Shown one piece after another: positions 43,615 through 51,697 of a DNA stretch of 64,000 bases (position 1 is its first letter; every line of letters begins with the position of its first letter). Made by a program: the position numbers and the translations under genes. The notes under the pieces were generated by a model. The model was given only the letters and a program-made list of their open reading frames with translations, did not search any database and was not told the origin of the DNA. This DNA is from Fidelibacterota bacterium (GTDB lineage: Bacteria; Pseudomonadota; Alphaproteobacteria; Rhodospirillales; Rhodospirillaceae), in the NCBI GenBank assembly GCA_947476895.1, contig CANJRX010000002.1:124001-188000 (forward strand), written 5' to 3'.

Positions 43615-45512
43615 TCCGGTTTAGCGATCTCCCGCGCGGCCTGCGCGATGACATCGTCCCAGGCTCCAATGGCGTTTTGACGGAGTACTTTAACCGTAGG
43701 ATACCATGAAGTGTGAGTCTGGCTTGCGGCCCAATACCACAGTTTTCCGTAGCCGCCCGGCGTCAAAACCACGGTCGGAACGCCTAATGCGCCCGCCAGA
43801 TGGGCGGTCGTGTTTGACACGCTGACAACCAAATCGCACGCGCCCATAAGGGCTGCGAGGCCGTCGATATCGTTATGCAGATCGAGGCCGTCCACATGGA
43901 CGAGGGGCAGGGGCGTGTTGCCGCGCTCGGCCGTCGTGTCGCCGTATTGAAGATCGACAAAGCAGGTCTCGGTGCCGGCGGCCTGCCAGATGGGAAACCA
44001 GTCTTGCAGGCGCGTGGTCTTGTGAGCGCCAAAGTCGGGGTTCTGGCTGATCCACGACACGCCGATGAGCCGCTTTTTGGTGCTGCCGAGCAATTGCGCG
44101 CGCGTGGCTGCGCTGCGGGCCGCGTCGGCTTGAAAGTATTGGTGACGTCCGGCTGGAAAATCGCTCTGATCGCGGCGCAGATATTGCCCCAGGCTCGCGG
44201 TCGAGATTTGGGCTTTAATGGCTGGGTCAGACGTTTGAGAATCGGCGGGCGTCGTGCGGGCAAATGCCTTCACCGTAGGATAGGTCCGACGGATCAGCGG
44301 TAAAAGCCGTTCGTCGGCCTCCCAGAAAATCTTTACGCCGCGGTCCACTAAGGTGCCGACCATGGCGCCGTAAAATATTTCGTCGCCCAAGCCTTGCTCG
44401 CCCCACACCAGCAGCGCGCCGTCGACGATATCCTCGCCGCGCCACTGAGGCTGACTGAAATTTCGCGGCGGGAATTTGAACTCGTTGCTTCTCCACCGCC
44501 ATTCGTATTCCGCCCAGCCCTGTTTCAAGTCGCCCTGTGTCAGCAAGGCCAGTGACCTATGCCAGTGCGCTTCAGCGTGGCCGGGATTTATCGAAAGCGC
44601 TTTCTCGTATGCTGCCACAGCGTCGCCGTCGTGGCCCATTTCGCGCAAGACCGTGCCGCGATTGACCAGCGCTTCCACATAGTCTGGCTTCAAGGCCAAA
44701 GCTTGATCGAGCGCCTCAAGGGATTCCGGATAGCGCCGCAGATCACGCAAAACCGCACCCCGATTGTTCACAGTCTTCAAATGATTGGGCGAAAGGGCTA
44801 GGAGTTTGTCATACGTCGCAAGGGCCTCATCGTAGCGCCGCAAAAGCCGCAGGACATTCCCGCTGTTGGCCATGGCGTCAAGAAAGCCGGGTTCAAGCGC
44901 CACCGCTTGACGATAGCCCGCCAGAGCTTCTTCATAGCGGCCCAGCATCCGAAGCGCGTCGCTGCGGTTGCTGACGGCGATGGAATAACGCGGATTGGCG
45001 ACCAGCGCTTTGTCGTAGCTCTCCAGCGCCTCGGCAAACCGGCCTAGCACGAGCAACGAGACGCCCCGGTTGTTGTACGCCTCGGCATGATTTGGATTTA
45101 CGGCGACGGCTTTTTCATAAGAGGCCAAAGCCTCCATGTGGCGATCCATCGCCTGCAAGGCGTCGCCTTGATTCTTTATTGCTTCGGCATAGTCGGGTTT
45201 AAGCTTTAAGGAGTGCGCGTAGCTTTCCAAGGCCTCTTGGTATTTGCCCAAGGCTTGCAGCGCATTGCCCTGATTGTTGTGCGCGGCATGAGCAGCGGGA
45301 TCGACGGCCGTGGCCTTTTTTATAAGGCGTAACGCGTCTTCATTGCGGCCGATCTGCAGATACAAAACGCCCAGCATATGCAGCGCGTCGAAATGTTTGG
45401 AGGAGGCCTTCAGGACGTCTTTATAAACCGGCTCAGCGGCAGTGAGCTGTCCGGCTTTATGAAAGGCAAAAGCCTGCATGAACTTTTGCTGAAGGACGGG
45501 GGAAGGCGTCAT
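43611..45512 (-). CDS. TPR protein with C-terminal GT9-like glycosyltransferase domain (copy 8)
   Basis: A 633-residue protein. About nine near-consensus TPRs (10-330) with regular NNRGxxLxxLxRYxEAL spacing, then QGWAEYEWRW and EQGLGDEIFYGAMVG (372-386), GVSWISQNPDFGAHKTTRL, FVDLQYGDTTAERGN, VVSVSNTTAHLAGALGVP. The frame continues upstream for another 74 codons, but that part overlaps the end of the preceding gene in another frame and lacks TPR character. The ATG at 45512 overlaps the preceding stop (ATGA) and begins the domain. Confidence 0.83.
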   Translation of the reverse strand: MTPSPVLQQKFMQAFAFHKAGQLTAAEPVYKDVLKASSKHFDALHMLGVLYLQIGRNEDALRLIKKATAVDPAAHAAHNNQGNALQALGKYQEALESYAHSLKLKPDYAEAIKNQGDALQAMDRHMEALASYEKAVAVNPNHAEAYNNRGVSLLVLGRFAEALESYDKALVANPRYSIAVSNRSDALRMLGRYEEALAGYRQAVALEPGFLDAMANSGNVLRLLRRYDEALATYDKLLALSPNHLKTVNNRGAVLRDLRRYPESLEALDQALALKPDYVEALVNRGTVLREMGHDGDAVAAYEKALSINPGHAEAHWHRSLALLTQGDLKQGWAEYEWRWRSNEFKFPPRNFSQPQWRGEDIVDGALLVWGEQGLGDEIFYGAMVGTLVDRGVKIFWEADERLLPLIRRTYPTVKAFARTTPADSQTSDPAIKAQISTASLGQYLRRDQSDFPAGRHQYFQADAARSAATRAQLLGSTKKRLIGVSWISQNPDFGAHKTTRLQDWFPIWQAAGTETCFVDLQYGDTTAERGNTPLPLVHVDGLDLHNDIDGLAALMGACDLVVSVSNTTAHLAGALGVPTVVLTPGGYGKLWYWAASQTHTSWYPTVKVLRQNAIGAWDDVIAQAAREIAKPE

Positions 45513-47308
45513 GCACCGGCGATCCGTTCTGCAACGCGCGCGATCACATCGTCCCAGGCATTGGGCCGCGGCTGCCGGAAAATTTGGGCCGAGGGATACC
45601 AGAGCGACGGACCTTCGTCCGCGCCCCAATACCAAAGTTTGGCGCTCCCTCCCGGAATCATGACGTAGACCGGAACGCCGAGCGCGCCCGCCATGTGGGC
45701 GGTGGTGTTCGAAACCGTCACAACCACGTCGCAAGCTGCGATAAGCGCAGCGAGGCCGTCCAGGTCGTTCAAGAGATCGGGTTCGGCGAGGTGCGTCAGA
45801 TCGAGCTTAGCGCCAGCGCGTTCAGCCGTTGTGTTGCTATACTGAAGATCGACAAAGTGTGCAGCTTTTCCGGCGGCCTTCCAAATTGGCGCCCAGCTTT
45901 TTAAAGCGCTGCTCTTTTGTTTGCCCGCGTCGGCATTGGTGCTGATCCACGACACGCCTATGACTTTGGTTTTGCCGGCGCTGAGCAGGCTTTTGCGATA
46001 GGCGGCGGTGCGCACCGGATCAGCCTTGAGATACCCCGACCGCTTGGGAAATGAGGCGATGTCCGTCCGCACGTAACGTCCCAGGCTGAGCGCCGAAATT
46101 TGGGCACCGATGGACGGGTCTTGTGTGGCTTCATCGGGCGGCGTCGTGCGGGCCACGACGTGGACATTTGGATATGACCGTTTGATCAGCGGCACTAAGC
46201 GGGGCTCAGTTTCCCAAGCGATGTTCATCCCGCGTTCGGCCAGATCAGCGACCATGCTGCCCTGGAGCAACTCGTCACCGATCCCTTGCTCGCCCCATAC
46301 TAAAAGGCGCTTTCCGCCGAGGTCTTCGCCGGTCCATGTGGGCTGCGTGAAATGGCGCGGCGGCGTTTTCCAACTGTGGCACTTCCAGCGCCATTCATAG
46401 GCGATCCACCCGGACGCCATATCGCCCACCGTGAGCAGCGCTTGCGCAAGGTTGTGATGCGCTTCTGCCAGAGTTGGCTTTAGGACGATCGCCTGCCGGC
46501 AGCTGGTGACGGCCTCATGAAATCGCCCCAAGCTGTAGAGGGTCACGCCGCGATTGTTGTGGGCTTCGGCGTTGTTGGGATCGCGCGCAATGGCGCGCTC
46601 ATGTAGCGCCAAAGCTTCCGCTGCACGCGCAGGGTCGGACTGAAACATACGGCCGAGATTTGTGTAAGGGTTCGCTCGGTGAGGGGCTGCGAAAATCGCC
46701 TGGTGCAGAATGGCTTCCGCACGCCCGAACTGGCCTAGCTCGTACAACACGCCGCCATACTCATCGAGTGCCGGAATATTTTCGGGCTGGCTTTTGACGA
46801 CCTCGCCGTAGACGGCTGCGGCCTCAGGAAGTTGCCGGTTCAGGCGCAAGACAACGGCATAAAGGTAAAGGGCTGGGGCGTAGCCCGCCTTGAGGGCAAG
46901 GGCTTTGCGAAGAGCGTCGGCGGCTTGTGCATACGCACCGAGATTAAACAGCGCAAAGCCGTGATTGTAATGAGTCTCGTGCGCGGTTGGCTTTTGCAGC
47001 GCGGCCATTTCAAAGCAGCGCGCCGCTTCATCGAACTGACCGCGTTTTACTGAAACTGCGCCAAGCATTTCAATAGCCGGCAAATGACCGGCGCGCGCGG
47101 CGAGAGACTTTGCGAGTTTTGCGGCCGCGCCTTCGAGGGCGCCCGTCTGGTAATCAACCGCGCCGGAGAGATACAACGCCTCGGCGTTGTTGGGCTCTTG
47201 TTCCAAGACGCGGGCGTACTCAGCCTGCGCAGCGGCAAGATTGCCGGCTTTATGAAGGCCTATCGCAGCACTCAGCAACGAGGCGGTGGTCTGGCTCTCG
47301 TTGGGCAT
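45509..47308 (-). CDS. TPR protein with C-terminal GT9-like glycosyltransferase domain (copy 9)
   Basis: A 599-residue protein, first of the four-gene leftward TPR-GT operon. About eight TPRs (10-295), SGWIAYEWRW, then EQGIGDELLQGSMVA (340-354), GVSWISTNADAGKQKSSAL, FVDLQYSNTTAERAG, VVTVSNTTAHMAGALGVP. GAGGT lies upstream of the ATG. It starts 15 bases after the gspE stop on the same strand, so gspE and the four TPR-GT genes may form a single transcript, directly linking secretion ATPase and glycosyltransferase expression. Confidence 0.83.
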   Translation of the reverse strand: MPNESQTTASLLSAAIGLHKAGNLAAAQAEYARVLEQEPNNAEALYLSGAVDYQTGALEGAAAKLAKSLAARAGHLPAIEMLGAVSVKRGQFDEAARCFEMAALQKPTAHETHYNHGFALFNLGAYAQAADALRKALALKAGYAPALYLYAVVLRLNRQLPEAAAVYGEVVKSQPENIPALDEYGGVLYELGQFGRAEAILHQAIFAAPHRANPYTNLGRMFQSDPARAAEALALHERAIARDPNNAEAHNNRGVTLYSLGRFHEAVTSCRQAIVLKPTLAEAHHNLAQALLTVGDMASGWIAYEWRWKCHSWKTPPRHFTQPTWTGEDLGGKRLLVWGEQGIGDELLQGSMVADLAERGMNIAWETEPRLVPLIKRSYPNVHVVARTTPPDEATQDPSIGAQISALSLGRYVRTDIASFPKRSGYLKADPVRTAAYRKSLLSAGKTKVIGVSWISTNADAGKQKSSALKSWAPIWKAAGKAAHFVDLQYSNTTAERAGAKLDLTHLAEPDLLNDLDGLAALIAACDVVVTVSNTTAHMAGALGVPVYVMIPGGSAKLWYWGADEGPSLWYPSAQIFRQPRPNAWDDVIARVAERIAGA

Positions 47309-47323
47309 AGATTACCTCGAAAA

Positions 47324-49066
47324 TTAGTCGTCGCTCATGCCCATCTGGCCGGCGATACGCAAGACTTCCTCGACGCTGGTTTCGCCCTGCCAGGCTTTGA
47401 TCAGGCCGTCTTCGAGCAGGTCGCGGTAGCCGGATTTGCGCGCAACCGCCACCATCTCGTAGAGCGGCTTCTGATGCAGAATCAGGTCGCCCAGCTCGTC
47501 ACTGACAATGGCCATTTCATAAATGCCGACACGGCCGCGATAGCCGGTGTTCTGGCACTGCTTACAGCCTTTGGCGGCGAACCAGCGCGGTGGATCTGAC
47601 ATCAGTTGTGGGAACAGAGCTTTCAGTTCCCCACACTTCTGGATGATCGCTGGCGGCGGCTCATGCGTTTCGCGACAATGCGGACACAGTTGGCGCACCA
47701 GGCGCTGGGCGATCACAGCCCGAATAGATGACGACACCAGGAACGGCTCGACGCCCATGTCGATCAAACGCGTGAAGGCGCTCAAAGCATCGTTGGTGTG
47801 CAGGGTCGAGAACACCATGTGACCGGTGAGCGAGGCCTGCACGGCGATCTGCGCGGTTTCAACGTCGCGAATTTCCCCGATCATGATCGTGTCCGGGTCC
47901 TGACGCAGGATAGAGCGCAGCGCGCGGGCGAAGGTGTAGCCGATGTCGGCTTTCGTCTGCACTTGGGTCACGCCGGGAATGTTATATTCGACCGGATCTT
48001 CGACGGTGATGATCTTGCGTTTGCCGTCCTTGATTTCTTCCAGCGTGGCTTTCAACGTGGTCGATTTACCCGAACCGGTCGGACCGGTGACCAGGATGAT
48101 GCCGTAAGGCTCGTTGGCCAGACGTCCAAAGACTTCCAGTTGGTCCGAGGACATGCCCAGTTTGGCGAGCGTGAAATGTTTATGTTCCTTCAGCAGAAGG
48201 CGCATGACGATGGACTCGCCCCACACGCCCGGCAAACACGACACGCGCACGTCGAGGTCTTTACCGGAAATGCGCAGACCGATACGACCGTCCTGCGGTA
48301 GGCGGCGCTCGGCGATATCAAGACCGGAAATCAATTTGATGCGCGACGCCACGGCGTCGAAGCGCGAGCGCGGCAACGTCAGACGGTTTTGCAGCACGCC
48401 GTCGATGCGAAAGCGAATATCGAATTCATGTTCGCGCGGCTCAACGTGAATGTCCGACGCACCTTCGTTCACGGCCTGGGCGAGGGCGTTAGAGACAAGC
48501 TCCACCACCGGCGCTTCTTCAGCCAATTCACGCAAGAGCGCCACATCGCCGCTGACGTCACGGCCTTCGTCGGCCAGAGTTCGGCGCACGAGGTCCAGCA
48601 TCAGATCGAGGTCGCGGTTGCGCACCAAACCCCAAATCAAAGACTTGTCCGGGAACGCCGCCGACAGCGCTTCCTGCAGGCTGGTTGAAAGCGGATCGCG
48701 GCAAATGCAGCAAATGGTGACGTCATCTACGGCCCAGGCAATCGCACCCTGATCGATCCACCACTCGGGTTCGATGCCGGACGCTTGCATGGTCTCGATG
48801 TATATCGTCGGCTCTTGGGGCATCTGCTCGGTCGAGACCACCTCAAGGCCGAGTTGGAACGACAGCGCCTCAAGCACGTTGTCTTCCGAAACCGATCCGA
48901 TGCGGATCAGAATGGCGCCCAGGCGTCCGCCCAGCGTCGACTGGAATGTCAGCGCCTTGGCGAGATCGTTTTCGCCGACCAGGGACCGCTGCATCAGAAT
49001 TTGCCCGATGGTGGACGGCGCGCCCGCGGTGGTTCCGGTCTCGACAGTTTTCGTAAGTGCGTTCAT
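47324..49066 (-). CDS. gspE: Type II secretion ATPase E
   Basis: A 580-residue secretion ATPase that drives pseudopilus assembly at the inner membrane. N1E-type domain (about 20-80), Walker A GPTGSGKS at 328-335, Asp box VEDPVEY (about 355-361), Walker B-type TIMIGEIRD at 393-401, His box with LHTNDA near 422, and the tetracysteine zinc element as CPHC (461-464) and CKQC (501-504). All catalytic elements are intact. It is separated from the other gsp genes by about 14 kb of TPR-glycosyltransferase genes. Confidence 0.95.
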   Translation of the reverse strand: MNALTKTVETGTTAGAPSTIGQILMQRSLVGENDLAKALTFQSTLGGRLGAILIRIGSVSEDNVLEALSFQLGLEVVSTEQMPQEPTIYIETMQASGIEPEWWIDQGAIAWAVDDVTICCICRDPLSTSLQEALSAAFPDKSLIWGLVRNRDLDLMLDLVRRTLADEGRDVSGDVALLRELAEEAPVVELVSNALAQAVNEGASDIHVEPREHEFDIRFRIDGVLQNRLTLPRSRFDAVASRIKLISGLDIAERRLPQDGRIGLRISGKDLDVRVSCLPGVWGESIVMRLLLKEHKHFTLAKLGMSSDQLEVFGRLANEPYGIILVTGPTGSGKSTTLKATLEEIKDGKRKIITVEDPVEYNIPGVTQVQTKADIGYTFARALRSILRQDPDTIMIGEIRDVETAQIAVQASLTGHMVFSTLHTNDALSAFTRLIDMGVEPFLVSSSIRAVIAQRLVRQLCPHCRETHEPPPAIIQKCGELKALFPQLMSDPPRWFAAKGCKQCQNTGYRGRVGIYEMAIVSDELGDLILHQKPLYEMVAVARKSGYRDLLEDGLIKAWQGETSVEEVLRIAGQMGMSDD

Positions 49067-49310
49067 AGGGTGTGTGGCTCTGGACTCATTGCGCGGGCGC
49101 GACCTTCGCCATCCCGTCTAAGATGTTGATTTAGATCATACCTTACCTGATTATTTTAATCTGAGGCATGACACGCCGTTAAGCTTGTTACAAACCCTTC
49201 AGAAAAACCCAAAAGCCCTTTAAAAGCCTGGGCCTACAGACCGATTTAGCAAACTATTCCCTCTCAGCTTCCGGGTCCAGGCTGGAACATATCCTCATGA
49301 AACGGCTCAC

Positions 49311-50303
49311 ATGAAACGCTGGCTCGGCAATTTCCTGGCGCTCGTCCTCTCGGCCCTGTTCATGGCGGGCCTGTTCGAAGTGGCCTGCCGGACCGTCATC
49401 AACAGCGGCACGCAGTACCATATCGAGATGTGGAAGTACGCCGTCGCGCTGAAGCGCCTCTCGTCCAACCCCGACATCGGGCACGAGCATGTGCCCTCCA
49501 GCCATGCGCGTTTGATGGATGCGGATGTCGCGATCAACAGCCAAGGTCTGCGGAACCGTGAAGTCGCGATCACCAAACCCGAAGGCGCCAAGCGCATTCT
49601 AATGCTGGGTGATTCCATCCTGTTTGGCTGGGGCGTGCGCCAAGAAGAAACCCTCTCCGTGCAGCTTGAAAGCGCCTTGAAGGCGACCGGACAAGACAAC
49701 ATCGAAGTCATCAATACCGGCGTTGGCAATTACAACACCGCCATGGAAACCGCCTATTTTCTTGATCGCGGTGTGGCCTATACGCCCGATATCGTGGTCT
49801 TGAATTATTTCATCAACGATGCCGAACCCACGCCCACTTACACCGATGTGCCGTGGCTCGCGCGCCACTCCTATGCCTATGCGGTTCTGGGCGGCGCGTG
49901 GGATGGATTTAAACGCCGCCTGGCTGGCACTGCACAGGATTGGCGCAGCTACTACGCCGGCCTCTATGCCGACGGCGCGCCGGGATGGGCGAAGGCCCAG
50001 ACCAACATCGCCGCGCTGGCCGAATACTGCCATGCCAACGGCATACGTCTGATCCTCGCGAATATCCCAGAGCTGCGGGAGTTGAAGGACTACCCCTTCA
50101 TGGACGTGCAGGCGAAGGTGGAAGCCGTCGCTGCCGCCAATGGCATTGAATACCTGGACCTGCGTCCCGCCGTGGTGGCTGAAGACCCTGCGTCACTTTG
50201 GGTCACGGTCCCGGACCCCCATCCCAATGGGAAAGCGCAGGCTTTGATGGCGCAAAAGCTGGCGGCGTATTTGACCTCAAATCCGACCGGTCCCGGTCTC
50301 TAA
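49311..50303 (+). CDS. Membrane-anchored SGNH/GDSL hydrolase
   Basis: A 330-residue protein with an N-terminal membrane anchor or signal (5-25) and an SGNH fold. Block I is MLGDSILFGWG with Ser102; block II Gly is in NTGVGNYNT (about 135-143); block III Asn is in NYFINDAE near 169; block V Asp-Pro-His is near residue 304. The catalytic set is complete. Such proteins act as periplasmic esterases or acetyltransferase-related enzymes on glycans and lipids. Beside gspE and prepilin peptidase genes it could modify surface glycan, but no substrate can be read. It is transcribed divergently from gspE. Confidence 0.8.
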   Translation: MKRWLGNFLALVLSALFMAGLFEVACRTVINSGTQYHIEMWKYAVALKRLSSNPDIGHEHVPSSHARLMDADVAINSQGLRNREVAITKPEGAKRILMLGDSILFGWGVRQEETLSVQLESALKATGQDNIEVINTGVGNYNTAMETAYFLDRGVAYTPDIVVLNYFINDAEPTPTYTDVPWLARHSYAYAVLGGAWDGFKRRLAGTAQDWRSYYAGLYADGAPGWAKAQTNIAALAEYCHANGIRLILANIPELRELKDYPFMDVQAKVEAVAAANGIEYLDLRPAVVAEDPASLWVTVPDPHPNGKAQALMAQKLAAYLTSNPTGPGL

Positions 50304-50306
50304 GAC

Positions 50307-50804
50307 CTAGGGCGCCAGCATTAGCCACGAGGCCTTTGTAAGCGCCCCGATGAAGGTGCCGAGAATGCCTGCCGCCAGGCCCGGGCCCAAGGGCATCTCG
50401 CCCCGCCATAGGGCTTTACGGGCCACGGCGCTGGCCACGCCGGCCCCAAGCAGGGTCAAAATGCCCCCGGCGGCCATGATATAGGGCAAGGCCCAGGGAC
50501 CAAGCCACAGGCCACCCGCAGCCACCAGTTTAACGTCCCCAAAGCCCATGGCTTCACGGCCCTTGAGGCGGCTGACCAGCCAGCGTAAGGCCCAGAACAC
50601 CCCACCGTTGAGGGCGGCTCCTATAAGGGCGGCTTGCCACGATATCCCTATCGGCGAGCCAATAATCGCCACAGCCATGCCGGACAGGGCCAGGACCGCC
50701 TGGAGGGGGTCGGGCAGGTAACCCGTGCGTAAGTCCACCACCGCCAGCCAGATCAGGCAGGCGGCGAGAACGGCCAGGCAGATGTAAGGCCAGAACGCCA
50801 TCAT
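50307..50804 (-). CDS. gspO: Short A24 prepilin peptidase
   Basis: A 165-residue polytopic membrane protein with both catalytic aspartates: Asp24 in AVVDLRTGYLPD and Asp90 in MGFGDVKLVAAGGLWLG. It lacks the N-terminal cytoplasmic/zinc domain that gives GspO and PilD their methyltransferase activity, so it resembles CpaA/TadV-type peptidases. It would cleave the GspG-K leaders, possibly without N-methylation. No Flp/Tad pilus genes are in the window. It sits convergent with the SGNH hydrolase. Confidence 0.8.
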   Translation of the reverse strand: MMAFWPYICLAVLAACLIWLAVVDLRTGYLPDPLQAVLALSGMAVAIIGSPIGISWQAALIGAALNGGVFWALRWLVSRLKGREAMGFGDVKLVAAGGLWLGPWALPYIMAAGGILTLLGAGVASAVARKALWRGEMPLGPGLAAGILGTFIGALTKASWLMLAP

Positions 50805-50814
50805 GACGCGCAGT

Positions 50815-51420
50815 CTACGGGGTTTCTGGGACGGCGGACCAGGGCAGGGTTATTGAATCGGCAAATATGGTCACAAGCCCCATGACGACAAAAATCGCGG
50901 CAGCGGCATAACGCACCCACCGCGACTGAACATGTGCGGTTGAGAGCCGCCCGATGTAGACCGCCGGCACGTCCGCCAGCAGCATGCCGGCCGTGGTCCC
51001 GGCGACCACCAATGCAATGGAGCTAAAACGGGCGGCCAGAGCAGCGGTCGCAAGCTGGGTCTTGTCTCCCATCTCGGCGATAAAAAAGCTCACCGTCGTT
51101 ATCCAAAAAATACTCATGACGGTAACAGCGTCTTTAATTTTGGATTCCTCATCCAACTTGTCCGGGATCAAGGCCCAAGCGCCCATGGCGATGAACAGAA
51201 GGCCCAAAACCCAACGCAGCACGGTCGGATCCACGGCCGAGGCGATCAATCCTCCGACCATTCCTGCAATCGTGTGGTTGAGAATGGTCGCTACAAAAAT
51301 GCCGGCGATGATCGGCGCGGGGCGTTTGAAGCGGGTGGCGAGAACCAGCGCCAGGAGCTGTGTTTTGTCGCCGATTTCAGAAACCGCGACGATGCCCAAC
51401 GAAATAAAGAAGGCTTCCAT
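50815..51420 (-). CDS. GDT1/UPF0016 family cation transporter
   Basis: A 201-residue six-helix protein with the two family repeats: EIGDKT at 15-20 and EMGDKT at 116-121, the signature of TMEM165/Gdt1 and bacterial MneA-type manganese/calcium transporters. The frame is open 24 codons upstream, but the ATG at 51420 is at the family start and follows CTGGAGCATC. A manganese supply or export role is consistent with glycosyltransferase-rich surroundings, though the link is only by position. Confidence 0.9.
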   Translation of the reverse strand: MEAFFISLGIVAVSEIGDKTQLLALVLATRFKRPAPIIAGIFVATILNHTIAGMVGGLIASAVDPTVLRWVLGLLFIAMGAWALIPDKLDEESKIKDAVTVMSIFWITTVSFFIAEMGDKTQLATAALAARFSSIALVVAGTTAGMLLADVPAVYIGRLSTAHVQSRWVRYAAAAIFVVMGLVTIFADSITLPWSAVPETP

Positions 51421-51585
51421 GATGCTCCAGAAAGGCGAAACGTTCGGACCGTTTGTGACCTGTGGTTTATAAGGATAAGGACGCATGGACAAGCGGCGTC
51501 GGTTTGCCCGCCCCCGCGAATATGATATGAAACCTGCGCGGGGCGTCGTTTCTTACAATATCGCCTAGAAGCTGCGATGTGTTCC

Positions 51586-51659
51586 GCGGGTGTAGTTCAA
51601 TGGTAGAACGAAAGCTTCCCAAGCTTTAGGCGAGGGTTCGATTCCCTTCACCCGCTCCA
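51586..51659 (+). tRNA. tRNA-Gly, anticodon CCC
   Basis: A complete 74-base cloverleaf with encoded CCA. The acceptor GCGGGTG pairs with CACCCGC, the D arm reads GTTCAATGGTAGAAC, and the anticodon stem AAAGC/GCTTT closes the loop TTCCCAA, giving anticodon CCC. The T arm is AGGGTTCGATTCCCT. Confidence 0.96.
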
Positions 51660-51697
51660 CTTCTGTTGGCGAATGCAGCGAGTACAAAACGGATTTC

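Noticed and set aside
45513-45734. N-terminal extension of the 43611-45512 protein
   Set aside because: The extra 74 codons lie inside the preceding TPR-GT gene in another frame and lack TPR character; an ATGA-overlapping ATG fits better.
51421-51585. yybP-ykoY manganese riboswitch ahead of the GDT1-type transporter
   Set aside because: The expected conserved loops were not found on the minus strand by eye.
51586-51659. tRNA-Gly as a mobile-element attachment site
   Set aside because: No integrase and no repeated 3' tRNA fragment is seen in the flanks.
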